64,000 bases of DNA from JBHOQS01 sp042408875 (GTDB taxonomy: Bacteria > Chloroflexota > UBA11872 > JBHOQS01), in assembly GCA_042408875.1 (NCBI GenBank), contig JBHOQS010000020.1, forward strand, positions 124,001-188,000, read 5' to 3'. The notes under the pieces are model-generated. The model saw only the letters and a list, made by a program, of their open reading frames with translations, did no database searches and had not been told where the DNA came from. Below are positions 40,250-49,271 of the stretch, piece by piece; positions within the stretch are counted from its first letter, which is position 1; every line of letters starts with the position of its first letter. Position numbers and translations under genes: made by a program.

Positions 40250-42124
40250 GTGGCACTTGGTAGCTTCGGAGGTCTCGGCGGTTTATCAGGCGGTGTCCCG
40301 GGCAGGCGCTTCGCTGCCGGCGAGCTGGCTGCCGGGCGGCGCGGCGGGCTGGGGTTGGGGACGCGGCCGCCGGGCGCCTGGGACGCCATGCGGCGAGCAT
40401 ATCGCTACCTGGCTCCATACAAATGGTGGGTGGCGCTCTACGCCGTGCTGTGGCTGATCAGTACGAACCTGGACGCGTTCATCCCGATCATGGTGCGCGC
40501 AGCCATCGACAAGGGCATCGTCGCTGGCGACGCGCACGCCCTCGCTTGGTCGATCGTGGCAGCGCTCGGCCTGTACCTGGGCAAAGCCGTCTTCGGGTTC
40601 GGGCACCTGTTCACGTTTCACTTCTATGAAGCGATCATGGCGCGCGATCTGCGCGCCGACCTCTTCCGCAAGCTACAGACGCTCTCCTACCGCGTGCTCG
40701 ATCGCGTGGACACGGGCCAGCTCATCGCTCGCTCAATCAGCGACGTGGATGCGCTCCAGCACTTCATGGGCCACGGCACGAACAGCATCGTCACGTCCCT
40801 GGGCAGCTATCTCATCGTGCTTATTTACGCCTGGAACCTGTCGTGGCAGCTCACGCTGCTCTCCATGGCGGTGCTGCCATTACTAGTACTTACTGCCACA
40901 GCGTACGGCCGCGCCACGCGCCCGCTCTATTCGGCTGTCCAGCAGTCCTATGGCCGCCTGACCGGCGTATTGGAGGAGTTTCTGAGCGGTATTCGCGTCG
41001 TGAAGGCGTTCGCCCGCGAGCCGGAGCAGCGCGCCCGCTTCGATGAAAGCGCCCGCGAGTTCCTGGAGCGCAATAACCGCCTGTCGTTTGTGTCGTCGGT
41101 TTACGTGCCCGCGCTGGTCTGCGTGGCCAGCCTGGGCACAGCTGTGGTGCTGTGGATAGGCGGCCGCATGACCATCGACGGCACCATCACCGTCGGCACG
41201 ATCATCGCGTTCAATTACTACCTCGCGCGCCTCGTCGGCCCGACCCGCCGCGTCGGCTTCATCATCGGCACGCTCTCCCGCGCCGTCGCCTCGGCGCAGC
41301 GTATCTTCGAGATCATGGACACGGTGCCGGATGTGCAGGACCGCCCCGGCGCGGTCCCGCTGGAGAACCCGCGCGGCGAGGTCGTCTTCGAGCATGTCAG
41401 CTTCGAGTATGAGCCGGGCCGGCCCGTGCTCCAGGATATCTCTTTCGTGGCGAAGCCGGGTCAGGTGATCGGGATCGTCGGCGAGACAGGCTCGGGCAAG
41501 TCAGCGCTGATCGGCCTGATCCCGCGGTTCTACGATGTCACCAGCGGCCGTGTGCTGGTGGACGGCTACGACGTGCGGGACCTGACGCTCGCCTCGTTGC
41601 GGGCCGCCATCACCATTGCGCCGCAGGATATCTTCTTGTTTAACGAGCCGCTGCGGGACAATATCGCCTACGCCCGGCCAGATGCCGACATGGATGAAGT
41701 CGAGCGCGCCGCACGCTATGCCCAGGCGCACCGCTTCGCCGCAGCTCTGCCCCAAGGCTACGCCACCGAGGTCGGCGAGCGTGGCTCACGGCTCTCCGGG
41801 GGCCAGCGCCAGCGCACGTCGCTGGCTCGTGCCCTCCTGCCAGAGCCGCGCATCCTGATCCTGGATGATACAACCTCCAGCGTAGACACTCAGACGGAGC
41901 GGCAGATCGAAGCGGCGTTGCGCCGGGTGATGGCGGGCAAGACGACGTTCATTGTCTCACACCGGGTCAGCTCGGTCCGCCGCGCCGACGAGATCCTAGT
42001 GCTGGAGAAAGGTCGCATCGTCGAGCGGGGCACCCACGACGAGCTCGTACGGCTCGGCGGCATCTACGCCCGTATGGTGGCAGTGCAGACTGGGGAGCAA
42101 GAGCGAGTGGTGCATACTGCGTAG
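40250..42124 (+). CDS. ABC exporter half-transporter with degenerate Walker B (heterodimer subunit 1)
   Basis: The 624-residue protein has a Gly-rich N-terminal leader of about 40 residues, a six-helix type IV ABC exporter membrane domain and a C-terminal ATPase. Walker A is GETGSGKSALIG and the signature is LSGGQRQR. Walker B ends LILDDTTSSVD, so the catalytic glutamate is Asp; the switch histidine (IVSHR) is kept. This is the pattern of the non-catalytic site partner in heterodimeric exporters such as TM287/288. The next gene supplies the normal partner. Substrate (drug, lipid or peptide) is unknown. The GTG start follows gggggaatag. Confidence 0.93.
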   Translation: MALGSFGGLGGLSGGVPGRRFAAGELAAGRRGGLGLGTRPPGAWDAMRRAYRYLAPYKWWVALYAVLWLISTNLDAFIPIMVRAAIDKGIVAGDAHALAWSIVAALGLYLGKAVFGFGHLFTFHFYEAIMARDLRADLFRKLQTLSYRVLDRVDTGQLIARSISDVDALQHFMGHGTNSIVTSLGSYLIVLIYAWNLSWQLTLLSMAVLPLLVLTATAYGRATRPLYSAVQQSYGRLTGVLEEFLSGIRVVKAFAREPEQRARFDESAREFLERNNRLSFVSSVYVPALVCVASLGTAVVLWIGGRMTIDGTITVGTIIAFNYYLARLVGPTRRVGFIIGTLSRAVASAQRIFEIMDTVPDVQDRPGAVPLENPRGEVVFEHVSFEYEPGRPVLQDISFVAKPGQVIGIVGETGSGKSALIGLIPRFYDVTSGRVLVDGYDVRDLTLASLRAAITIAPQDIFLFNEPLRDNIAYARPDADMDEVERAARYAQAHRFAAALPQGYATEVGERGSRLSGGQRQRTSLARALLPEPRILILDDTTSSVDTQTERQIEAALRRVMAGKTTFIVSHRVSSVRRADEILVLEKGRIVERGTHDELVRLGGIYARMVAVQTGEQERVVHTA

Positions 42125-42164
42125 TACGTACTACGTTCCACGTCACGTACTGCGTACTACGTTA
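42113..42164. repeat. Heptamer CGTACTR array at the end of the first ABC gene
   Basis: Units CATACTG, CGTAGTA, CGTACTA, CGTTCCA, CGTCA, CGTACTG and CGTACTA run in register. The array begins in the last codons of the gene and supplies its TAG stop. It is the same family as the array at 20214-20248. Confidence 0.8.
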
Positions 42165-42197
42165 AAAACTCACACGCACTGATGAGGGTACACACTG

Positions 42198-44057
42198 ATG
42201 ATGGCCATGGGCTATGGCGCAGACTATGAGCTCACTGAGCGCGCCAAGCGCTTCGACCGTGAGCTGATCCTGCGCCTGCTGCGCTTCCTCGTGCCGTACA
42301 AGAAGCGGATCGCTGTCTCGCTGGTGCTGGTCTTCCTGAGCTCCGGTGCGGCGCTGGCGCAGCCGTATCTGATCAAGGTCGCTATCGACCAGGGCATCCG
42401 CCGCGGTGATCTCGGTATGCTCACCCTGAGCACACTAGCGTTCATCCTGGCGTTGCTCGTGTTCTGGATCACTTCGTTCGGCAACAGCTACCTGCTGAGC
42501 CTGACTGCGAACCGCGTGCTCTACGACATCCGCACTACGCTCTTCCGCAAGCTTACTAATCTCTCCATGAACTTCTACGATCGGGAGAGCGTGGGGCGGA
42601 CGATCTCCAAGGTCACCAGCGATGTCTCCGCGCTCAACGAGGTGCTCACGCAGGGACTCGTCACCAGCATCGCCGACCTGGTGACGCTGCTCGGCATCGT
42701 GGCCGTGCTGCTCAGCATGAGCTGGAAGCTGGCGCTGGTCGCCATGATCGTCGTGCCAGCGCTGGCCGGTGGGGCTCGCTGGTTCGCCACCTTCTCGCGC
42801 GATGCCTACCGCCGCGTGCGCCGCGCCATCGCCGAGATGAACTCGACCCTGGCCGAAAACATCGTCGGCATGAAGACAGTGCAGGCCTTCCGGCGCGAGG
42901 ACCGGAACTACCAGCTCTTCCAGCAGATCAACCGTGAGAACTACCGCGCCCTGATGCACGCCAATGTCTACCACTGCCTAATCTTTCCTACGGTTGATCT
43001 CATGGATGCCCTCGCGATCATCTCCTTGCTCTCGGCAGGAGGCGTGCTGATTTTCACCGGCGCTGCACCGGAGATCACCGTTGGCGTGCTGACGGCGTTT
43101 ATCCTGTACGTCGAGCGTTTCTTCGAGCCGATCCGCGACCTATCGCTACGGTTCGATGTGCTGCAAGCGGCGCTGGCGGCAGGGGAGCGCATCGTCGAGC
43201 TGCTGGACGAGGAGCCGGCTGTGAAAGATGCGCCAGATGCTGTGCCGCTGCCGCCGATCCAGGGGCACGTGCGCTTCGAGCACGTCACGTTTGCTTACCG
43301 GCCTGGCCAGCCGGTGCTGCACGATATTACGTTTGAGGCCCGCCCCGGCGATCGCATCGCGCTGGTGGGGCGCACGGGCGCAGGGAAGAGCACGATTATC
43401 CGCCTGCTCAGCCGCTTCTACGACGTACAAGAGGGCCGCATCACCGTCGATGGCTACGATATCCGTACGGTGACGCAGGAGTCGCTGCGGCGGCAGATGG
43501 CAGTGGTGCTCCAGGAGCCCTTCCTGTTCACTGGCACCCTGCGCGAGAACATCCTGTTCGGCAAGCCGGATGCGACCGAAGAGGAGATGCTAGCAGCTTC
43601 ACGGGCAGTGGGCCTCCATCCGCTGATAGAGACACTGCCCGAGGGCTACGACACGTACATTGAGGAGCGCGGGCGCAACCTGAGCGTGGGCCAGCGACAA
43701 CTCGTGGCGCTAGCGCGGGCGCTGGTAGCCGACCCGCGCATCCTGATCCTCGACGAGGCCACTGCGTCAGTGGACACGGCCACCGAGCTACGCATCCAGG
43801 CGGCGCTGGAGCAGGTGATGCGCGGGCGCACGAGCATTGTGATCGCGCACCGGCTCTCTACGGTGCGCCATGCTACGGAAATCCTGGTGCTGGAGCACGG
43901 CCGCATCGTCGAGCGCGGCACTCACGACGAGTTACTGGCGTGGGGCGGCCGCTACGCCGAGCTGTATCAGCTCGGGCTGGCCTGGCAGGAGGACGACGAC
44001 CTGGCTGTGCTGGGCGAGGAGATCGAAGAGATCGAGGAGCCAGCCGCGGCGTCGTAG
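42198..44057 (+). CDS. ABC exporter half-transporter with intact Walker B (heterodimer subunit 2)
   Basis: The 619-residue partner has the same six-helix membrane domain plus ATPase. Walker A is GRTGAGKSTIIR and Walker B is LILDEATASVD with the catalytic glutamate; the switch is IAHRLS. Its signature is LSVGQRQL instead of LSGGQ. In a heterodimer this places one consensus ATP site (its own Walker motifs plus LSGGQ of the partner) and one degenerate site, as in BmrCD or TM287/288. An acidic C-terminal tail (EEIEEIEEP) follows. The gene lies 73 bp after its partner and should share the transcript. Confidence 0.94.
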   Translation: MMAMGYGADYELTERAKRFDRELILRLLRFLVPYKKRIAVSLVLVFLSSGAALAQPYLIKVAIDQGIRRGDLGMLTLSTLAFILALLVFWITSFGNSYLLSLTANRVLYDIRTTLFRKLTNLSMNFYDRESVGRTISKVTSDVSALNEVLTQGLVTSIADLVTLLGIVAVLLSMSWKLALVAMIVVPALAGGARWFATFSRDAYRRVRRAIAEMNSTLAENIVGMKTVQAFRREDRNYQLFQQINRENYRALMHANVYHCLIFPTVDLMDALAIISLLSAGGVLIFTGAAPEITVGVLTAFILYVERFFEPIRDLSLRFDVLQAALAAGERIVELLDEEPAVKDAPDAVPLPPIQGHVRFEHVTFAYRPGQPVLHDITFEARPGDRIALVGRTGAGKSTIIRLLSRFYDVQEGRITVDGYDIRTVTQESLRRQMAVVLQEPFLFTGTLRENILFGKPDATEEEMLAASRAVGLHPLIETLPEGYDTYIEERGRNLSVGQRQLVALARALVADPRILILDEATASVDTATELRIQAALEQVMRGRTSIVIAHRLSTVRHATEILVLEHGRIVERGTHDELLAWGGRYAELYQLGLAWQEDDDLAVLGEEIEEIEEPAAAS

Positions 44058-44072
44058 GGACCCTTCCCCCGG

Positions 44073-44095
44073 CCCCTCCCCGGCACGGGGAGGGG
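44073..44095. repeat. CCCCTCCCCG palindromic repeat after the ABC operon
   Basis: A 10-bp perfect stem with a 3-base loop (gca) lies 16 bases after the stop codon. It belongs to the same hairpin family as 17883 and 59216 and may act as a terminator or REP-like element. Confidence 0.7.
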
Positions 44096-44171
44096 AGCTT
44101 TGGGCAGAACATGCTCTCGGGGCATCGCTCGCCTGAAGCATAGCAAGCGCGTGTCCCAGGCACTAGAGTAC

Positions 44172-44177
44172 TATAAT
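44172..44177 (+). promoter_or_regulatory. -10 element for the beta-propeller gene
   Basis: TATAAT lies 30 bases before the ATG at 44207. The -35 region (GCGTGT-like) is poor. Confidence 0.4.
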
Positions 44178-44206
44178 TTGCACGTTTGAGCACAGGAGAA
44201 GCAACG

Positions 44207-44968
44207 ATGGTAGAGGGCAGCGCGGTGACCCGCAGGGTACGAGCCCGCGTGGTCTTCGCAGGCCCCCACCGGCAGTGCAACGGCCTGGCCGCAGCGTCGG
44301 AGGGGCTGTGGGTGTGCGATCAGTTGGACAACCTCGTGCACCTCGTACGGTATGAGGACGGCGTGGTGGTGACCAGCTTCCGCACACCGGCGCGTAATGC
44401 CAGTGGCATTGCCTGGGGCGCGGGTAGCGTCTGGGTGGCGTCGAACGTGCGGCCGAGCGCAGTCTACCGCCATGACCCTGAGACGGGACACTGCCTGGCT
44501 GCGCTGATTCTCCCTGACGGCGACCGCGGCGGTGTCCACGGCATCGAGTGGTGGCCGTACCGTCCGGGCGAGGCAGCGCCGCCGCCTCCGCCGCCGCGGC
44601 CGCAGCTCCATCCCAGGACGCCCGGTGGCGCGCCGAATGCGGGCCCGGGCGTGAGCGGCACGCTCTGGGTGACGCGGCCGGGGAGCCGTATCATCCAGCA
44701 TCTTGACGCTGAGACCGGCGATGTGCTAGGCACGATTCCCTTCCCAGCCCCGCGGTCGCACGGGCTCTACTGGGACGATACCGACGGCTCGATCGTCTGC
44801 GTCGAGACAAACACCAACATCTGCTACCGGCTCGATCCTGACACCGGCGCCATTCGCGATGCCTGGCGCATCGAGGGCGTGGAGGCGCACGGCCTGACCC
44901 GCAGCGCCGATGGCCGCGTCTGGGTCTGCGATGCTGCGACGAACAGTATTGCCGTGCTGGAGCTATGA
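44207..44968 (+). CDS. Beta-propeller protein of the SMP-30/NHL/YncE type
   Basis: The 253-residue protein shows repeated blades with the pattern GLWVCDQLDN, SVWVASNVRPSAVYRHDPETG, TLWVTRPGSRIIQHLDAETG and RVWVCDAATNSIAVLEL. A Pro-rich loop (PPPPPPRPQ) interrupts the middle. There is no signal peptide. Such propellers act as hydrolases, ligand binders or scaffolds and the sequence does not decide. The ATG at 44207 follows aggagaa. It stands alone. Confidence 0.8.
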   Translation: MVEGSAVTRRVRARVVFAGPHRQCNGLAAASEGLWVCDQLDNLVHLVRYEDGVVVTSFRTPARNASGIAWGAGSVWVASNVRPSAVYRHDPETGHCLAALILPDGDRGGVHGIEWWPYRPGEAAPPPPPPRPQLHPRTPGGAPNAGPGVSGTLWVTRPGSRIIQHLDAETGDVLGTIPFPAPRSHGLYWDDTDGSIVCVETNTNICYRLDPDTGAIRDAWRIEGVEAHGLTRSADGRVWVCDAATNSIAVLEL

Positions 44969-45234
44969 ATCTGGCCTCATCGCGGCCTCTCTCACCGCAC
45001 TGGGGAGAGATCCCCGGGCTCTGTGCCCTCGCTCGGCCGGAGAGGGGTCGGGGTGTGAGGCAGCACATCACGCTTTGGTTGGGCTTGGCTGTGTCGTACC
45101 AGACGTCGCCGGCAGCAGCCCGGACCCAGGAGTCGCTACAGGGATGAGCAGCGCGCTTAAAGAGGGGATCGATCTAAAATACTAATACTACACATACTAA
45201 TAAATACTAATATAAGTACTAACATACTTACTAA
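44969..45234. other. Intergenic region with GC-rich hairpins and a TACTAA tract
   Basis: No gene is supported. The left part contains CCTCTCTC/GGGGAGAG and CTCGGCCGGAG hairpin-like stretches related to the CCCCTCTCCC repeats. The right part (45178-45232) is the TACTAA tract. Confidence 0.5.
45178..45232. repeat. AT-rich TACTAA short-period tract
   Basis: At least six TACTAA/TACTAC units occur in 55 bases. The minus-strand EamA gene ends immediately beside it. It resembles the tract at 14361-14402. Confidence 0.75.
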
Positions 45235-46200
45235 CTATAGCTCTGCTCCACGCTGAGCCAGCACGATGCCGGCCAGGATGGCCACGGTCCCGGCCAGCAG
45301 GCCGAGCGTGGCAGGCTCGCCCAGCAGCCACACCGAGAGCGTCACGCCCAGAGGAGGGATCAGGTACTGCAGATTGGCGACGCGCGTCACCGGCACCCGG
45401 CTCAGGGCGAAGAACCACAAGGCGAAGTTCAGCGCAGTACAGGCTGTCCCGAGGTAGAGCAAGAGCCCCTGTGTGTGGAGGGGCGCCTGCCAGATTGGCG
45501 TCAGTCCGTCGGTGAACAGCGTGAGCACCAGCAATGGAGGCACGGCCCAGCCGGCGGCCAGCGCCGTGGCGGCCAGAGGGTTGGCGCCGCGCAGGGTGCG
45601 CCGTGCCAGGATGTTTGACACGGCGATCAAGACGCTGCCGGTGAGCGAGAGGGCCACACCGCGCCAGTCCAACGGCGCCGCGCCCAGAGCAGCCGCCCCG
45701 GCACCTGGGAGCAGCACGAGCCCGACACCAACGAGGGCAAGGGCTGAGCCGAGCACGAGCAGCAGACCGTTGCGGGCTCGACCGAGGGCAGCGGCGCCAA
45801 GGGCCAGCCAGAGGGCAGCCGTGTTGTTCAGCAAGCCGTTGACCGCTGCCGGAAGCAAGCGTTGCGCTGCCATGGCCAGCAACGAGGTGCCCACGAAGCT
45901 GACGGTGCCGAGGATGACTAAGGCGCCCGGCCGGGCGCGCCACTCCTCGTACAGCGCGCGGCGGCTCCCTATGACAGTGGCGAGCAGGCCGAGCACCAGC
46001 GCAGCGATCGCGGCGCGGGCGAAGGCGATGTGCAGGGGCGTCACATGCGCCAGCGCCAGCTTGGCCGCCGGGTAGAGCGAGCCCCAGCCAAAGGTCGCGA
46101 TGATCGCGGCGAGATAGGCCACGCGCTCGGACGAGCGGGCTAGGAAGCATAACCGGGCGGCAGGCGCGACGGGCGCAAACCGCGTCTGCGGGTTGCTCAC
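45235..46200 (-). CDS. EamA/DMT superfamily permease
   Basis: This 321-residue inner-membrane protein has ten hydrophobic segments arranged as two EamA repeats. Visible elements include AAIIATFGWGSLYPAAKLAL near the N-terminus and a second repeat beginning RGVALSLTGSVLIAVSN. Such permeases export or import amino acids and other metabolites; the substrate is unknown. The GTG start overlaps the stop of the upstream NUDIX gene, so both are co-translated. The stop codon adjoins an AT-rich repeat tract. Confidence 0.88.
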   Translation of the reverse strand: MSNPQTRFAPVAPAARLCFLARSSERVAYLAAIIATFGWGSLYPAAKLALAHVTPLHIAFARAAIAALVLGLLATVIGSRRALYEEWRARPGALVILGTVSFVGTSLLAMAAQRLLPAAVNGLLNNTAALWLALGAAALGRARNGLLLVLGSALALVGVGLVLLPGAGAAALGAAPLDWRGVALSLTGSVLIAVSNILARRTLRGANPLAATALAAGWAVPPLLVLTLFTDGLTPIWQAPLHTQGLLLYLGTACTALNFALWFFALSRVPVTRVANLQYLIPPLGVTLSVWLLGEPATLGLLAGTVAILAGIVLAQRGAEL

Positions 46201-46802
46201 CTTCGCCGCACGCCCTCCGTTTGATCGGGCTCACACTGGCTGGTGCCCCTCCCCTGCGGCGGGCCGACCATCACGTCGGCCATGCCCCCGCGCCAGCCGC
46301 TGGATGCTGCGGAGTCCAGGCCGAAGAGCTCGCGCACAATGGCGCGGTGGCGGGGCTCGGTGTCGGGAGGCAACGCATCTGGCGGGAAGTAGGCGAAGCC
46401 GCTCACCTCGTCGCTCGCTCGGAACTCGCCGCTGACGATGCGACAACGGAACACGAAGTCCAGCAGCCGCTGTTCGCGGTTATCAACCAGCACGAGGTTC
46501 TCCACGACAATGTGCCAGCCAGACTCTTCTTGAAATTCGCGCTCGAGCGCGGCAGCCAGCCCCTCCAGACGCTTGACCGCGCCGCCGGGCAACGCCCACG
46601 GCGTCGCGCCACGGTAGCTATGGTGGAAGAGTAGCACATGTCCCTGTTCGTCGGTGACCATGCCCAGCACGCCGATGATGTACTTGGGGTTTACCAGCCA
46701 GAGCAACAGATAACGCGTCCACAGCGGCAGCCGGCCCCACACGCGCAGCACGATGCGCTTGACCGCTCGCCGCACTATGCCGTGGCGCACCCTCCCCTCC
46801 AC
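46197..46802 (-). CDS. NUDIX hydrolase
   Basis: The 201-residue enzyme has a complete NUDIX box, G-x5-E-x7-REFQEESGW (residues about 72-95), preceded by PWALPGG. It should hydrolyse a nucleoside diphosphate-linked substrate with Mg. The N-terminus has a hydrophobic stretch (LPLWTRYLLLWLVNP) that may bind membrane. The C-terminal 30 residues are low in structure. It is followed without a gap by the EamA permease. No specific substrate can be assigned. Confidence 0.86.
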   Translation of the reverse strand: MEGRVRHGIVRRAVKRIVLRVWGRLPLWTRYLLLWLVNPKYIIGVLGMVTDEQGHVLLFHHSYRGATPWALPGGAVKRLEGLAAALEREFQEESGWHIVVENLVLVDNREQRLLDFVFRCRIVSGEFRASDEVSGFAYFPPDALPPDTEPRHRAIVRELFGLDSAASSGWRGGMADVMVGPPQGRGTSQCEPDQTEGVRRR

Positions 46803-46999
46803 AGCCTCAAGCTACGCTCACCAGGCTATCATACCCGGTGCTGCGCGCATATATTCAGGATACCCGGCGAGTGGCGCCGGGGTCCAGCTTCTGTGCCTAG
46901 AGCGGTGAGTGACGTCCGGCGGTGCGGCCTGCCCGACAGAGATATCTACGACGCTGGCCTGTGAGTCGGGTCATGTCCGAGCCGGCGCCGCCGCCTGGC

Positions 47000-48271
47000 T
47001 CACGATGTGGTGAGCGGCTTGGTGGCGCTGTCTGTCACCGGGCGCGGTGCCGGCGCGGCGGCAATCCAGAGGTAGGCGGCCATGCATGCTGCCAGGCCGA
47101 GGCTCCCCAGTACATACGTCACCGGGAGGCCAAAGACCCCGAGTAGAGCGTAGCCAAGCGCCGGACCCGTGGCCGAGCCCAGATCCCACCAGGTAGCATA
47201 CCGGCTCATCGCGCGGGCCCGCTCACCGCTCAGCGCGAGACGCCCGGCACCAGCATCCAGCACGACAGCGAGCCCGGTGCCGCCGGCATACGCCAGCGCC
47301 ACTCCGGCCAGGATGGTGTGCAGCTGTGATGCGGTGGCCAGCACGACTGGCCCGGCCGCCGCAGCCGCCGTCAGGCCGGCAGCCACCACACGCGTGCCCA
47401 GCCGGTCGATGAGGATGCCGAAGACCGGGCCAAGCGCCAGATCGCTGATCCACCGCGCCGCCAGCACCGCCCCGGTAAATGTTGCAATGCCCATTCCCAG
47501 GCCCAGCACCTCGACCTGCATCCCGAAGCGCATGCGGAAGAGCAGCCCCAGGGAACTACCCAGCAGCCCGGCGGCCAGCGCGGTCCACATGGCCGTCACG
47601 TGCACGACGGCCACCTGCCGCGCGGCGCCGTGGTGCTCTCCGCACAGGAGTGCCAGCCAGGTGTGCCGCAGCGGCACCCGTCCGGTCCGTGCGGCCGGAA
47701 CTCGCACATGCACGTCATTGAGCGCCACAGTCATCGCCAGCGGCAGGCCCAGCGCGCTGGCAGCGCCGAAGAGCCACAACGCCGCTCGGGCGCCGATGGT
47801 ATCGGCCAGCATTCCGCCGACAAGCATGCCGGCCAGGCTGCCCAGCCGGCTGATGCCCTGGTAGGCGCCCATCCCGCTGCCTAGCCGCCCGGTGCTGCTG
47901 TAGCGCAGCACAGTGAGCTGCCCTCCCAGCCGCAGGAGCGACCAGCTCATACCCCACAGCAGGCGCACTGCGATAAAGAGCGGCAGGCTCGGCGCCAGCC
48001 CGTACGCTGCCGTCGTGCCTGCACCGACGGCCACAGCGCCCAGAAACGGCAGGCGCACGCCGGCGCGGTCGTACAGCCGCCCGGCCAGCGTGTTCGACAC
48101 CAGACGCACATAGCGATTCACGCTCAGCAGGAGCCCGACCGCGCCAACCGGCAGCCCAAACAGCTCGTACTGCACGGGGAGCACGGCATAGAGCATGGAG
48201 TCGCCGAGCAACGACAGGGCGACGACCAGCGAGACAACCAGCACCGGACGTGGTGGCATTCGTGCGAGCAT
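47000..48271 (-). CDS. Major facilitator superfamily transporter
   Basis: The 423-residue protein has about twelve membrane helices. LAGRLYDRAGVRLPFLG is the loop 2-3 motif of MFS carriers (GxxxDRxGRR-like), and a similar loop (FGILIDRLGTRVVAAGL) occurs in the second half. The substrate is not evident; drug or sugar efflux is possible. ATG at 48271 after ggggaggg is preferred to the longer frame to 48355. It is divergent from the MTHFR-like gene with only 83 bp between the starts. Confidence 0.87.
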   Translation of the reverse strand: MLARMPPRPVLVVSLVVALSLLGDSMLYAVLPVQYELFGLPVGAVGLLLSVNRYVRLVSNTLAGRLYDRAGVRLPFLGAVAVGAGTTAAYGLAPSLPLFIAVRLLWGMSWSLLRLGGQLTVLRYSSTGRLGSGMGAYQGISRLGSLAGMLVGGMLADTIGARAALWLFGAASALGLPLAMTVALNDVHVRVPAARTGRVPLRHTWLALLCGEHHGAARQVAVVHVTAMWTALAAGLLGSSLGLLFRMRFGMQVEVLGLGMGIATFTGAVLAARWISDLALGPVFGILIDRLGTRVVAAGLTAAAAAGPVVLATASQLHTILAGVALAYAGGTGLAVVLDAGAGRLALSGERARAMSRYATWWDLGSATGPALGYALLGVFGLPVTYVLGSLGLAACMAAYLWIAAAPAPRPVTDSATKPLTTS

Positions 48272-48354
48272 TCCCTCCCCAAGATGGCTCAAGCGGCTGG
48301 AGAGACGGCGGTGAGCTTGGCGGAGAGCCGCTTGCTGCGGTACCCTAGAGTCCA

Positions 48355-49239
48355 ATGCAGCAGCACGGCCTTTTTCGCATCGCCCAAGAGGCGCCGCAGC
48401 GCGCGCTCCCGTATCACCGCCGCCTCTCGTTTGAGGTGACGCCGCCGCTTCCAGACGAGCCGCTCGATCCGCTCCTGCGGGTAGCGGAAGAGCTGGCTCG
48501 GCACGAGCCGGTTGCGTTTGCCGTCACCAATGACCCGCGCGGTATTCCGCGCCAGCTTCCCTTTGCCACCGCCGCAGCGATCCGCCGGGTCACCGGCTGC
48601 CCGGTGCTGGTGCACTGGCGCGCCCGGCAGCGCGCCGGGAGCACGCTGGCTCTCCTGTTGGAGGAGCTCGCCCGCTACGACCTTACAGACGTGCTGATCA
48701 TCGGCGGCGACCACTACCCGCCAGAGGCAGGTGTCGAGCTGGATTGGACATTTCGGCGCACCGAGGATGCGCTGGCTGCCCTGCGCGCCCGCGCTCCGGC
48801 GGACGTGTGTTTCTACGCTGCGGCCCACCCGCGTCGCTCGCCACTCACTGAGGATCGCCGTATCACCAGCAAGATCAGCGGCGGCGCACAGGGGTTCATC
48901 ACCCAGGCCGTCTTCAGCGCGCAAGAGTACGCGGCCTATCGCGACCGGCAAGCCGCGCGCGGCGTCTCCAAGGTAATCATCCCGGGCATTCTACCGATCT
49001 CTAGCGCCGGCTTCCTGGAGCGCCTTGCCTCGCTGAAGGAGATCCGCGTGCCGGAGCACTACGCGGCCTTGTTCGCGGGCAAGACTCAGCGCGAGGCGAC
49101 GCGGCTGGGCGGCCGCCTCGCTGCCCAGCTCGCCCGCGAGCTCTTTGAGGCCGGCGCTCCGGTGGTGCATATCTTCAATGCCGAGCGCCCACGCCTCGTG
49201 GAATGGCTAGTGCGAGAGCTCCGGGACGGAGAGGTGTGA
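48355..49239 (+). CDS. Methylenetetrahydrofolate reductase-like protein
   Basis: The 294-residue TIM-barrel protein resembles MetF-type 5,10-methylenetetrahydrofolate reductase. Supporting elements are LSFEVTPPLPD (family SFEFFPP), VAFAVTNDPRG, ELARYDLTDVLIIGGDHYPP (family GDxP) and QGFITQAVFSAQEY with the FxTQ motif. It also has FYAAAHPRRSPLTEDRRI and HIFNAERP. Several positions differ from E. coli MetF, so the partner cofactor (FAD) is probable but unproven. The gene lacks its own methionine-synthesis neighbours. The ATG at 48355 is in the divergent region; the exact start is uncertain. Confidence 0.8.
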   Translation: MQQHGLFRIAQEAPQRALPYHRRLSFEVTPPLPDEPLDPLLRVAEELARHEPVAFAVTNDPRGIPRQLPFATAAAIRRVTGCPVLVHWRARQRAGSTLALLLEELARYDLTDVLIIGGDHYPPEAGVELDWTFRRTEDALAALRARAPADVCFYAAAHPRRSPLTEDRRITSKISGGAQGFITQAVFSAQEYAAYRDRQAARGVSKVIIPGILPISSAGFLERLASLKEIRVPEHYAALFAGKTQREATRLGGRLAAQLARELFEAGAPVVHIFNAERPRLVEWLVRELRDGEV

Positions 49240-49271
49240 GGACCGCTTCGTGGGGAGCGGTCCTCACACCT
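49232..49271. terminator. Bidirectional terminator hairpin shared by convergent genes
   Basis: A perfect 16-bp stem (arm AGGTGTGAGGACCGCT) with an 8-base loop contains the stop codons of both the MTHFR-like gene (49237-49239) and the dehydrogenase gene (49270-49272). Confidence 0.8.

Noticed and set aside
44969..45177. Open frames after the beta-propeller gene
   Set aside because: They run through hairpin-rich repeat sequence and have no start signals.
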